Assembly (NCBI GenBank): GCA_027382625.1
Contig: JAJKFJ010021696.1
Span: 1 to 64,000, forward strand
Direction: 5' to 3'
DNA: 64,000 nt
Origin: Tetmemena sp. SeJ-2015
Lineage: Eukaryota > Ciliophora > Spirotrichea > Sporadotrichida > Oxytrichidae
Part shown: positions 50,651 through 62,600 of the stretch, piece after piece
How positions within the stretch are numbered: position 1 is the stretch's first letter
Layout of the letters: each line of letters begins with the position of its first letter
Notes under the pieces: generated by a model
Seen by the model: the letters and a program-made list of their open reading frames with translations, nothing else
Databases searched by the model: none
Told to the model about the DNA's origin: nothing
Translations under genes and position numbers: made by a program

Positions 50651-53303
50651 TCATTAAAGTCGTCTGAATTCTTTTTCACCAATTACTTGCTTTAAATGAG
50701 GCAAAGATCTTATTTCATCTTTTGCTTCTGCTGATTGGTGAAGTGCCTCAATTAGTGTTTTAGTATTTCTTCTCTTGTAAATTACTTCAAGTAGTTTTTC
50801 AACATCTATAAGTTGCTGCATTGAAAGTTGCTTCATTCCTTGAATGATTTAGCTTTTCGATTAGTTGCTGACTGCCACGTAAACTGACTGAAGAATCCCT
50901 CTTGTCCTCGAACTTCTTCCTCTCATCTATTGATACTGACTTTCTGAATTAACATTGCATGAGATAATTACTTTCGAGTCCTATCTGAATCGGGTGTTGT
51001 AGCCACAGCATTCCTCAGGACTCAGCATCAAAACACCACTGTGCCACTAGGAGATTTCATCCAAGTTTTCGATGGAAATTCCTCTCTTGAAATTTGTTAC
51101 TCCTAATTGTTTAACTATTTTCTCATACTTGTCATGAGTGTCCTTATCGCTGAAGATGATTAGTGGAATGTGCTTGGCAAATTTTTCAATTAATTGAATA
51201 GTGTGATCTGCTCTCTCCGATTGCTTCTTAAATATTTCTATGTCTCCTCCAAGATCTTACTGGATTCCAGACACATACTCGACTTCACTTTGGAATGAAA
51301 GAATTTTAGTTTACCCAAGAGTTTTCTGTATAATCCTTTGAATCCCTGGATCGCAAGTTGCGCTGAACAAATAGCACTGAGTCAGAGTCATGTCCCATAT
51401 TCCAAATATTTTTCCTTAGACAATTTTAAATGGATGTGCTGAAATTATTTAATCGTACTCATCCACGATTGTGATTTCATGAGTATTCTTTTATCCATAA
51501 AAGTTTTCTATGGTTTCAATACTTAAATTTATTCCTAGAGGGGGGAAGCTATCTCTATGCCTGAGTTTTCAAAATATCATTCAATACTAAAATGAGAACC
51601 TTTTTCCCTCTTTATTTCCAGTATTCAGCTATTAAGCTAATAATCCAAGTTTTTCCAGAAGCGGTGGGAAGATGACATTGAATAGTGCTACTTGAGCAAC
51701 TTAAAACTATTCCAGCTATCGTTGCCTGGAACTCATTATGTTTGTACTCATCACAAACGTTTTCCACCTTTTCTGAAATTTCCATCATCTCATCTAGCGA
51801 AACTTCTCTCTTTTGATAAAAGTCTTTGATAGTTTCTTCAAAAATTTATTTGTTGGTGTCTGCATTCTTGCATTCTTCCAACGTCTTAGTAGAGTATTGA
51901 GATGTGCGCTTATTAATTTCTCTCATCCAGTTTTGCTCATCGAGTTCTAAGATGTTAACTATTTCCTACTTTTAAAACTCTTTTAATGATTAGAGTATGA
52001 GGAGGCATCTCTCTAATGGAAGTTTGATTTTATCTTTCTTGTTGATAAGAGTAAAGAGAATATCTCTCTATCTAAATAGATCAAGTAGTTCATCAAATAT
52101 GATGAAGGGATCAGAGAGGACCTATACTTTCGATAGAAATTCTATCAATACTTGCTTTGATCGTGAGCAACAGCTTTGCAATTTTTTAATAAACCCTGGC
52201 CAAAAATAATTTTTAGGGTTTACTGAGATCAATTGAGATTCGACTTGAGTGAATCCAAGATCATTCATATTTTGCTCTATTTAAGTTTAGTGTTTATCTA
52301 GCTAAGTATTGTCCCTCAGGAGTAAAGGAAATGATTCTATTAGTAATCCTATGAAATGAGAGTTGTATAAAATATCATTGTCCTGAAGATATCTATTAAG
52401 AGAAAGTATCATTTGCCGAATAACTTCTTTGAATGACTCTTGAGTCATTTCTAAAATATTGGGAGCACTCAAAAATGGATAGAGTGTGAAAAATAGTGTT
52501 TATCCTTCGTGGCATAAGCTTGGAATGATTTTTGACATTCTTTAATGTATGTTGAGTATCTAACTTATGTTTAATCTTTTGAGCTCTGAACTTATTTTAT
52601 CCAATTCTCTTGCTTTGAAAAGTTTTTCAAGTTTGTCTTGTTCAAGACTAATTTGATATTCTTAACAAAGAGTCATCAGTGGAGGATTCTCAGAAAATTT
52701 TTCCATCAGTGATTTATGAACTTAGAGTTTGATTCCTATCTCTAACTCATTGTAATTTTGAAGAATAAATTTCGACACTTTAGCTTTTTTTATTTGGGGC
52801 CCTTTATTTTAAGGAAACTATCAACTCTGATATATTTTTTCAATTTTAAAATTTTTTTAGCATCGTTTTTTTCTTCCAGGTAAAAGTGTGATAGATATTT
52901 CAAGAGTTCATCTTACTAGTCCTTCAAAGAAGCAGCAGAAGTATTTTTTCTTTGAATCTTTTATCTCTTGACTCGAATTAAGTCTCTGATTTCTTCAGAC
53001 TCATATTCTGAGAGTGGATGTGATTTGAGTAGTTTATGATTTTGAATATCCTTCATTGTAAGTTTGAATCCTTTAGTTATTTTTTCAAGGATGTCTATCG
53101 CTTCTTAGTTGGATGACAATCCAGAAAATTCTCTCGCTTCTATAAAGATGTTAATCACATTTGAATACTTACTTCTCTTTCCTAAATTTATTTTTAAAAA
53201 TTTTTTTCCATTCTTTTTTAGGGTTTTTGGAAAATTTCATTAAACTTGACTCATCATCACAACGAGAGTCATCACTGTCATAGTCGCCCTGCTCCTCTTT
53301 CAT
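50651..53303 (-). CDS. SecA-like/DExD-box helicase (copy C, near intact)
   Basis: Read from ATG 53303 to TGA 50651 (about 880 codons), with many TAA/TAG as Gln. An acidic start and a helical N-terminal half (LSEYESEEIRDLIRVKR, FDELLDLFRQRDILF, DEMMEISEKVENVCDEYKHN) lead to motif I PTASGKTW (about 51660), motif II VDEYD (about 51460), motif III FSAT (about 51385) and motif VI QQMRGRSSRTRG (about 50920), followed by a helical tail. The order and the N-terminal lead-in resemble the SecA DEAD-type ATPases that occur in ciliates; a generic superfamily 2 helicase is the alternative. Frame slips near 53230 and 52795 lie in A/T runs and may be sequence errors. It diverges from the 53671 ORF with a gap of 367 bp. 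Three decayed relatives are in this window. Confidence 0.75.
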
Positions 53304-53670
53304 ATATATTTAATACAAATTAATAATTATGGCTAATAAATTCTTATTACAATATAAGTAAGTAAGTATCACAATGGCTATCCTCCCTCTCCTATATAGT
53401 AACCAACTTAACTTTAATTGAAAATAATCAAGTTTTCAGATTTGCCAAATTTATCCGAAAAATCACAATAAATCACAATAAATCACACTTAATCACATAA
53501 TTTTAGCAAAACATTAACTTTAGCTCTAATTTCATTTCTAAAATTTTATCATCTATTAGGACTTCTATTTTCTCTTAATAAATAATCACTTCCACTGAGC
53601 TATTTACTATAAGAAATCGATTACTTTATATTGAGTTTTTCATAGCTGACTTTAACTATTAAATTAGAAT

Positions 53671-54510
53671 ATGGAATCTTCAAAACGGAAGTGGGATCAG
53701 TTCGAGCAGTCATGTGAAGAAAATATGGACGAAACTTTGATGAGGATTGGGCCTTAGGAGCTGGTTGGGCGATTCCGATCAAAGACTGACCTCTACTCCT
53801 ACTTCACAAAAAACTAAAAATTTAAAAACATTGGCTCATAAAATTTTTATACTAAAAAAATGGGAAAAAAAAAAAATGAAAATTTTCTTTCGGCAGATCC
53901 TCAAAGGAGACAAGCAACTTTTAAAAATGTGCGAGGTCAAGATGACTAAGGTACCAAAGTACGATGAGCTATCAGTCCGACAAGTGTTCAAGGGAATTAA
54001 GGATGACTTTGAACTTTTGAGATTCCTCCCTGATATGGATGAGAAACAAAAACCTATTGACAGACAATACTTCTTCAACATAGTCAATACTCTCCAGCCT
54101 GAATACCTCGCTCACATCGTCAAACTTACTTAAGATAAGAGAAACTCTGCATCAGATGGTTCAACTAAAAGTGATTTCATCCTAATTTCAGATACCTGGC
54201 TCTCACAACTTTAAAAAGTTCCCTTATTTAAGTTTAAAAAATTTTTTAAAATTTTTTATAGAGAAAAAACGGCAGGACTCTCCAGCTCATGAAACAGTCA
54301 TCTAAAATTTTCAAGGCAAAGAGACAGAAGCCAAATCCTCAGCCAGTGACTTCTCTCAAAAAATTTCGTAACAATGATGGACCAGGGTCAGCAAATAAAT
54401 AATAGCATCAAAATAACGTAATGATGATTGACAATCATGCTCATGCTTCATTTGATAAAAACTAGGAAGGTTTGAATCAGAATCTCTCTAAGATGAGGTT
54501 TAATATTTGA
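53671..54510 (+). CDS. TBE 22-kDa-like ORF
   Basis: ATG 53671 starts ESSKRKWDQFEQSCEENMDE. After a noisy A/T-rich part the frame continues QILKGDKQLLKMCEVKMTKV, PKYDELSVRQVFKGIKDDFE, DRQYFFNIVNTLQPEYLAHI, then a likely 30-nt intron (about 54222-54260). It ends GRTLQLMKQSSKIFKAKRQK...NLSKMRFNI and TGA at 54508-54510. TAA/TAG are Gln. It converges on the transposase, with the two stops about 7 bp apart. From memory of the family this is most like the small accessory ORF of TBE elements; its biochemical role is unknown. One or two frame slips occur near the run of A at 53865. Confidence 0.6.
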
Positions 54511-54517
54511 ATTAATT

Positions 54518-55596
54518 TCACTTAAGAGTTATTCCTAACTTAATTAACTTATTCACACATAACTATCGAACAACTCTCTCATCTATTGAAGTGAATGACT
54601 GTTGTACGAGTTTCCTTGCATTTATCTTCTCATTCTTGAGAGATGCCTTTAACTTAATCCTTTTGTATTAGTTCTTCAGCAAAGAGAAGAAATTCTCGAT
54701 TGGATTATACTGCGGAGAGTAGGGTGGCGTGAAAATAAGTTCGATTGAGAAATCACTGCAGAGTGCTTTAATCCGCTTACTGTGATGGACTCTCAAATTG
54801 TCAAGCATGATAGTTAACTTCCTATCTTTAAAGATCTCCTGCACTCCAAGGATGAAGTCGTGAAATTTCTCAGTGTCGATTGATCTGTCATGCATGTAAA
54901 ATATTTCAAGTCCTTTAGATGCCGAGATTCCACAAACGATAGCTAAGCTTTCCTAAGCTTGGAGTTTATCTTGTACTTGAATATTTTGATTTTTGTTGCT
55001 GTAGTCTAATCTCTGCCTAGTAGCTATAGTGAACATCACTTCATCGACGAAGAGAATTTCTCGTTTATTATCTATTGCTAATTAAATTGCCTGAAGCATC
55101 TCCTTCTCTAGAATTTTAATCTTTGCAGTTTGTTTTGGGGTTTGATATTTGAGTGTAACGATTGCTTTTCGCTTAATATGATGCTTTTTGTAAATGTTTC
55201 TCATCTAAGAAGGAGAGATGAATTTATTTGGGAAGGCTCTGTGAAACATAATGCATCTCTCAATGATGCTCATTCCAGCTTATTTAACAAGTGTGTCTTG
55301 AGAGATAAGGAAATCTAATTGCTCTTGAGAAAATTATGTTTTCGTTTTTAATATTTGCTGTCCTTGAGATGTTTTGTTCTATTGGGCTATTGCTTGTAGA
55401 CATATTTTTCTTACTCTTGATAGATTGATGCCTGTTAGCTTGCTAATTTATGAGTAGCTAAAGTATATTAAGCTTTAGTCAGATGGAATTAATGTCCTGA
55501 AGCGGAGAAGTATAACCATTTCATCAACACTTCTCACTTCTTAAATGAACTGCTCATCTGAATCTGTTAACTTTCGTCCCCCTTCATCCAACTCTA
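54518..55596 (-). CDS. DD34E Tc1/mariner-superfamily transposase (TBE 42-kDa-like)
   Basis: A single frame of about 355 codons runs from a probable splice acceptor (TTTTATTTTAG at about 55595) to TGA 54518-54520. The N-terminal half has helix-turn-helix-like parts (SYSQISKLTGINLSRVRKIC). The catalytic triad is visible: Asp in LFVDEVMFT, Asp in IMLDNLRVHHS, and Glu in YNPIENFF, with 34 residues between the last two. FTPPYSPQYNP precedes the Glu as in the family. TAA/TAG are Gln. There is no frameshift or TGA, so it may be functional in the germline nucleus, where such transposases are known to help DNA elimination. The first exon with its ATG was not located. A TBE-like end lies 325 bp upstream. 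Confidence 0.85.
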
Positions 55597-55919
55597 AAAT
55601 AAAAGTTAAGTTAAAATGCTTAGTTTATTAGAATAGTTATATAAAGACAAATGGAGATGAAGCATTCATTAAGCATTTTTAGAAAGAAGTAAGCTATTAG
55701 AGCTATGATATTTCCCCAAAAATTTAATTTTGGTAAGTTTTAAGAAAGGAAAGATGCCAGAATGCAAATATAATTTTATGCTTTAATGAGATAAAGAAAA
55801 CTTTTTTTTAGAAATTTATAGTTAAAGTAATTTGAATTAGAAATGTCTAATGAGTAAGAAGGAATGTCTTATATTTAATATAAGCATAAATAATTAAATG
55901 GGATATTATAAGTAAGGTT

Positions 55920-55933
55920 TTGGGGTTTTCCTT
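55920..55933 (+). mobile_element. TBE-like right terminus
   Basis: GGTTTTGGGGTTTT is telomere-like, in the orientation expected for a right end, outside the transposase gene. The matching left end was not found between 46 and 53 kb. Confidence 0.55.
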
Positions 55934-55952
55934 ACTTTAAGACTTTCATCTC

Positions 55953-55988
55953 CGCGCGGAAATTCCGCGCGCGCGGAATTTCCGCGCG
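55953..55988. repeat. Perfect 36-bp GC palindrome, copy 1
   Basis: CGCGCGGAAATTCCGCGC joined to its exact reverse complement. It lies 20 bp outside the TBE-like end in an AT-rich setting. Confidence 0.95.
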
Positions 55989-56097
55989 ATCAATTTATGG
56001 ATTCTATAGATATAATGATCTAATATGATAAATAATATTTGATCGTCAACAATATTATCTCCATTTGTTGATTAAATAATTGAAAGCATATCATATC

Positions 56098-56137
56098 ACC
56101 GCGCGGAAATTCCGCGCGCGCGGAATTTCCGCGCGGT
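56098..56137. repeat. Perfect 40-bp GC palindrome, copy 2
   Basis: The same 36-bp core as copy 1, extended by two bases on each side (ACC...GGT context). About 110 bp of AT-rich DNA separates the two copies. Confidence 0.95.
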
Positions 56138-56649
56138 AACTTTATGAAATATATGAATGATTTAAATATCTCTTTTAGGATATAAGAAAGAATAAATGAA
56201 AATGATGATTCTTTTAGTTAAAAATTATATTGAAGCTTTTTTTCATCTTCATCATCATCTATAACTCTCTTAGTAATTTTTGGTTATATATTTATATGAA
56301 GTAAAAAGGCGAATGCCTTATCAATATAAAAAGAATTAAATTAATAGAAGTGAAATGAAATGGAATGAAAGTGCTTTTTCTAGAAAATTATCTTTGCTAT
56401 TTAAAGTAGAAATAATTGTTTATACAAGAATATGTGAAATAGATTAATAGATGCCTTTTCAATAGATAATTAGAATCCCAAATATTTTAATTGTATTCTT
56501 AGATTGCTTACATTATTAAAGTAGTATAGGTGATTGATCTTCTATGTTCATGCTGGGTGGGTCTCGTCTTTTTATGTTTTTAAAATAAAATTATTAATTA
56601 CTAATTGAACAATAATAAGATCGAGCGAGGATTGATTTAACTTTATCTT

Positions 56650-59431
56650 ACCCTCCAAATTCTTTCTATTTTTACTAATTCTACACTGATATGTTGCCAT
56701 TCTTCATGAGCATAAGGAGTGGGTACTGCGCATTTTTCATTCTTATCATAGGATAAGATAGTTCATGGACTGCTTAGTTTTCTTTGATGATTGTTGGTCT
56801 CGTAAAAGATTATTGATGCTGAAGGATATGGTTTGCAAAAGCTAGCGTAATATCTAGTCTTGCAACCAGTGAGAACACTCATGAAACTTCAGACTGAGTT
56901 TCCCTTAAGAGCCGGAAAATAGTTTACTCAACCAATCTATATTTTCATTAAGATATCAACAACTTACAACTAGAGTTCTTAGTTCACACATATCAAAAGC
57001 TAGTTTATAGAAATATAATCAATTTAAATTTATGATGTCAATTTTATCCTATCGTTGAGCATCTGAATCTGAGGGTCGACTATTTAAATGACGTTCTTCA
57101 AACTTTTGTTAACTTAACAATCCTAGAAGACTGCTTTATTCTTTTCATAAGAGTCCCCTTTTCTTAAATAAAACAAACTATTTATTTTTTTTATTGTATT
57201 CCTTATTTTTAGTAAATTCTTTGATTTTTAGGGGAATTCTTGGATATCTGAGTTGAGTTTTTTTACTAGAGCAGCTTGGAATCCAATTTTAGAGTTCATA
57301 TTGCTCCTCAGCTTTTCCCCTTCTTCCTCCTCCCCTTTTTTAAATTTTTTTTCCCTTAATCAAAGGCTTAGAAATCTCTTCTCTAACATTGGACTGTGCT
57401 TGATTTGATAAAGGATCGGAGACTTTCTAGAACAACTTTTAACCCGAATTCTGATTGGTTTGACCTGCATTATTTTTCCTATTTGACTTTTCAAGATTCT
57501 CTAGCTTTTCTTCCTCCTCTGAAATGTCAACTATAAAGTGCTCTTCAACAGCTGAGAGGAACTCTTGCAGCTTATCAGTTTAAACTTTGTCAATTTTTGG
57601 CACCAAAGCTGGGATATGCTACTTAACAAGTGCAGTAATGAGAAAGTCAACTTAAGGCGATGAGTGAACCTTATCAAGTTGGAGAGGAAGGTAATGGGTC
57701 TGTTCAAAGTGCGTCTTCTTAGTTTTAAAGCTTAAAAATTAAAAAATTAACTCTTTGTGTCTTCTCAAAACGTAGAGAAGTTGCTGATGAGAGCTTTCAA
57801 AAGTAGAGAGGTTCTCTAAGTGCTGTGATAACCTTTGCTTGAAGTTATTTAAGCTTGAAGCCTGCAAGACTTGCTCCAAAATATATCATAAGCCCTTATT
57901 AAATAGAAGTTAATGATTTATTATAATCATAGTAAAGATTGAGTTTGAAGGGTTGGCGCAAGGGGAAACAAGGAGACTTCTTAAAAGCTTAGCTCCCAAA
58001 GGATTTGAAGTCTTAAATAAAGACATCACTGTCACTTTCTTGGCACTTCTCTCCATCCCTCCTTTTAGATTAAGCAGATTCAGATGCTCACAAGTAATTT
58101 AAAATATAAAGGTAAAAATACTATAATTGAGTCCATATGCAAATGGTGATGATTCAAGTAGAAATCTAGCTTCACCTCATTAGGATCTATAGATAGTCCA
58201 TGTTAAACTTCTAGATGTAAGATCAACGCAGCGAGACATGTCATAGAAACGTAGTTTGATGGAGAGGATTCTAACTTCGATTTATGAAAATAGTTTTTGC
58301 ATACATAGGAAACTAAATTTATCAGTGAGGAAGTCCCTAATATGATTATAGCCCGATTGCTCATTAAAGTCAGATCTTGCTACATTAGAAATTATATCAT
58401 TAAAAATTAATAAAGGCAAATTTGAATTATGAGGGATGGAATCTTACGCAGGATGAAGAATTTCTCTTAAATTGACTAGCTTTTCGGCAAATTCATGAAG
58501 ACTTTGATGAATTTGAGTCTCTCTGCAGGACTAAAGAAGACTTTATTGCAATAAATTTCCTGTATTCTGAAACTTACCTCACTCATAATTACCTCAGTTA
58601 CTTCAAATTGGTTTAAGATTTAAACTATAAGATTAATCTCGAAAAGATCGGGGCTTACTTGTATGGCTATACAAACTTGAGTCTACCAATTAAGATTTTC
58701 ATTTTAAAATAAGTTGTGGAATTAACAGAGAGTGATCTTCTTCTTGAAAGGAGTGTAAATCGCAATGCCTACTTCGTGGGCTCGGTTCTCACTGACTGCC
58801 GCAATAGAAATGAGTCCCTAGCATTCCAAGGGTACTGATGATATTTTTCCGTCAGCTAAATTAAACTTTTATAAAAACTAATTAATAAAAGCTAGATCTG
58901 AGGTAATCTAGTCTATTAAATGCACTTTATTATTGAGAGAGACAAATTCATCTGCAGCCTCTCTCAAAAGCACATCATGAATACATTTTTATCAATCTTT
59001 TATTAGCAATATATTTGTAATTTATGAATATTTTTCTTCTCTTTGGCCTTTAATTCCTCTTGAATGCGGATATTCTTTGCTTGTAAAACTTTATCCTGAG
59101 AGGGATTAAAAGAGACAGAAGAATTAAATCCTTGGTGATTTTTGGCTTGGCTATTTCTTAAATATAATAATGTTTATTTTTTTCCATTTAGATGTGAAAT
59201 ATTTGGTGAAGTGAAAGTATTTGACTAGCAAAAAAGTCTTAAATAAGAATGCTATTTACCTAGTAACTCTATGCACTTCCCTAATTGTAAGACTGCTTCT
59301 GCTGTTGATTGAAAGGATCTAGAGTAGCAATTCAAAATGGATATTTATTACTTACTTAAGTCATAAGAACTGACTGAGGCTGTTGAAGGTCCAGATCTCG
59401 AGGACTGAAACTGAAGATTTACCTTTTTCAT
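56650..59431 (-). pseudogene. MutS-family protein, MSH4-like, lacking the ATPase module
   Basis: Exons run from a Gln/Ser-rich start (ATG 59431, KKVNLQFQSSRSGPSTASVS) through AADEFVSLNNKVHLIDQ. The connector follows (LISIAAVSENRAHEVGIAIY, ILNQFEVTEVIMSE, YCNKVFFSPAERLKFIKVF), then the core/lever (GGMERSAKKVTVMSLFKTSN, PLGAKLLRSLLVSP), the clamp (LYVLRRHKELIFQFLSFKTK) and a late core segment (LDITLAFANHILQHQQSFTR, about 56850). The order matches MSH4, a meiotic crossover factor without mismatch-binding residues. The Walker A/ATPase part is not found downstream. In-frame TGAs occur at NKGL-TGA-YILEQ and EVS-TGA-VFSLVARLD, and an acidic extension ends with a TGA near 57170 between the parts. Decayed, scrambled, or damaged by sequence errors. 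MSH5 or another MutS is less likely. Confidence 0.6.
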
Positions 59432-59662
59432 GAGAAAACTTAACTCTTAATTTTTAAATTATAACTTCAATTTATCCTTCACTACTTCTTTTCAATTTGA
59501 TTGGAAAATAAAGTTTATAACAAAATAGGGATTTATGCTTCAGAGTAATATCTACTTTTATATATTGTGAATGAGTATTTCTCTCACAGCTTAATCATCA
59601 TAAGTTTATTAAGATCATTTTAGGTTCTTCCACTGAACGGTATCAGCAATACAACATGATAC

Positions 59663-62600
59663 TCAAATGATATACTCAATATTAGTTGCATTTACTATAA
59701 GATACATCTTGATGATTTATTTGGTCAGTATCTTCACGAGTTGCACTTAGATAAGGATAAGACTGACTGAGAGGATGCTGACGAAGATGCCGAAAATCAT
59801 GTTGTAATAGCTGTTCATTTTCTCAAAGAAGTTTTATATTATCACCAGACTTTGCTCCCTCATGTACTCGAAAGAGCTTTTAATGTAGATCTCATGCAGA
59901 GAGATCAGCTAATTGCTTTAGTAAGATTTTAGGAGAGTTTGGACAAGGGGGATCTAGTCTGAGAGTACGAAAGTCTCTGCACACTCGAGAAAGTCATTAA
60001 AGTCTTTTCAATCATGAAAAGTAGTTTAAGGAAAATAATTACTTTGAATTAATTATTCAATGTTCCTTAGGAAGTGATAGAGAGTCTCTGTTAGTCCCTT
60101 TGTTAAGATACCATCCTAAATGGCCTAGCACTTTTAGTAATTCAGATTTTCATTGTTACTCAAAGTTTAGCAAATACTATCACCATCGAACTTTCAAAAC
60201 TTGCTAAAACTCAATAAGATAACGAAGTTTAATTTCCATTAAGCGAATTAAAGGTGTCTAAGTTGCTGTTTTACCCATCAAGCATCAGCTACAGATAAAT
60301 ATCCTCTTTCTCTTGGCAATCAGCGAGATAGTAATCACTCAAGCTCTTAATAGAGCTAGTGCTCATGAAAGAGTTCCGAGCTAGTGTGTCCATAGAATAA
60401 GTAGCCACATTTGTATAGCACTGAATCCTGTCTCCAATCTACTTATAGTACTTAGAGTACTGCTTTTCATAGCTGTGAACCATATTTAAATACCAAGCGG
60501 TTATCACGAAGTAGATAGCTATAAGCAGAGCTGTGACTATCAAGTATATGAACTTCTTTATCTTCTTTCTTCTAAAGGTCTTGTTGATTTAATGCTTGCG
60601 GCCCTTTTCCCTCTCCCTTTGTTTCATTTCAGTCTCACTAAGTTCTGCGTTCTCATTTTCCTCCTAGTCATCATCTAGGAGCTCAGAGGTTTTGGCATGC
60701 CCGAAATCAAGATCAATAGTTCCTCCTTGATTCCTGCGAACTCGCTATGCCTAGGACATCTACTGAGCAACATACGAGTCCTGGTTTGCTCTTACTTTAG
60801 CCAGTGAGGTTATTTTGGATGAGGTGATAGAAGCAGTGGCAGAGGCCATGGAAACTGTGCTTGCAGAATCATCCATCGTTTTTATGCCCTTTCTAGACTT
60901 GAGAAGAGTGCTCTTGTCATAGTCAGAATCTGAGTCGTAGGAGCTGATGCTATTCTACCCTTGAAGCTGCTTGTTCTTAGGCAGTTTGAGGATCTATCTG
61001 TTCTACTTTCTGTGATCATGCTTCTTAATCATAAAGTGAGTGGATTTCTCGCCATCCTTCTGCTCATTTAAGAACAGAATGATTTCCATACAGGCCTTGG
61101 TCTCGTTCATGCAAAAACCTTCAGGCAAACGATTTAAAGCCATAAGAGTCAGCTGGGATATCTTTTCAATGTGAGTGAGTGTTGGTAAACTAGTGGGGAG
61201 TAGGATTATAACTAGACAGATACTGAAAAAGTAAATTAGGTTTTAAGACTCTTTAATGGCTGCATTATTTTTTAGAATACTGATGGATGCGAGTAGTATA
61301 GCAATTAAAGCTGATAAAATGGAAAAGAGAGAACTTAAATTAAAACTCTTAATTTGTGATGAGTCTGAAGCGTCGTTAATTTAATTTTCAGTTTTGACCT
61401 GCAAATCTACTAATCCATTTACAATAGAGTTGAAGCCGTTTTGAATAACAAAGTATATGTCCTGCTAGTCGCTATTGACATAATAATTTAGTCCTCCCTT
61501 TGAATTAGCTACCAGCTGACTCCATTGAAATGAGATAAGTGGGAGTGTCACGTTTGTAAATGTAGCCTGCTTGTAAGTGGACAACTTCAGTATCTTGGAG
61601 CTGAACAGATTGAGAGCAGTTTACATAGACTGGGTAGTATTTTTGAGAGAAGCATCTGTCTATATATCAAATATCTTGATTTGATAAGATGCAAAGTTCA
61701 ACTTATCGTTTAGGCTTGTTTGCAACTGATTTTAAATCTCCTCAAAGAGCTAACTAGTCTTTGACAGCAAATTTGAGTAATACATAAACTTGGTTGTCGA
61801 ATAATCAATTAGAGTTTGTTAAATGAAATAAAAATATTTCTATTAATCCTCTATCACTTAATCTCCAGTTGAATCCACTTAGCCATTTGCAATTAACAGG
61901 ATTTCCCTAGTAGCATGTGAAGCCTCAGGTACTCTTTAAATTAAGATTTAGAGACTGTTGAGGCATCAAGATTAGACATAAAGGTTTTATTCTAAACCAA
62001 ATTGATAGCGAAATTAGTTGCAGGCTATACCCAAGAGCAAAAAGAAAGGTAAGCATGCTGATCTTTTAGAATCTTGAAATCTAAGATGGTACAATTAAGC
62101 TCTAAATTTTCGACTTGAAGGTCTTAAACTTTGAGGTGGCCATTTAACTTGACACTACACTAGAGTTTGCAGTTGTAATAGAGAACTCTGAGTAAGTGAG
62201 CTCATCCTCTTGAGATTTACTTTTGAGACTGTCTTAGAAGTTTGATCCGATTCTTCCCATTTAAATAGGGTCTTTCTCATCAATCCTTATTACAAAGAGA
62301 TTTATTTCAGACCTCAACTCTCGATAGCTGAATTTGTGCACTCCAATATCTGCTTAGTACTAGCCTATTTTACAAGCTATATCAGGATACTCCCTTCTGA
62401 ACTGCCTCTCCTTGTTTAAGAAAGTAGTATCTACATTCATTTAGACTCCCTTTACGAGTTCAAATTCGTACTCCTATTGCATTATACTCTTGCAGAGCTG
62501 TTAAATTTGGAATAGCTGGTTATCGTTGAGAGAGAGTTGCTTTTTAGCATTTGGAGGAGGCATGCCTATCATTCGACTGCACTACTCATTTATTCCATGA

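Noticed and set aside
53836..54087. Minus-strand ORF opposite the 22-kDa-like gene
   Set aside because: Antisense shadow of a frame with clear coding character on the plus strand.
55130..55318. Plus-strand ORF opposite the transposase
   Set aside because: Antisense to a continuous transposase frame.
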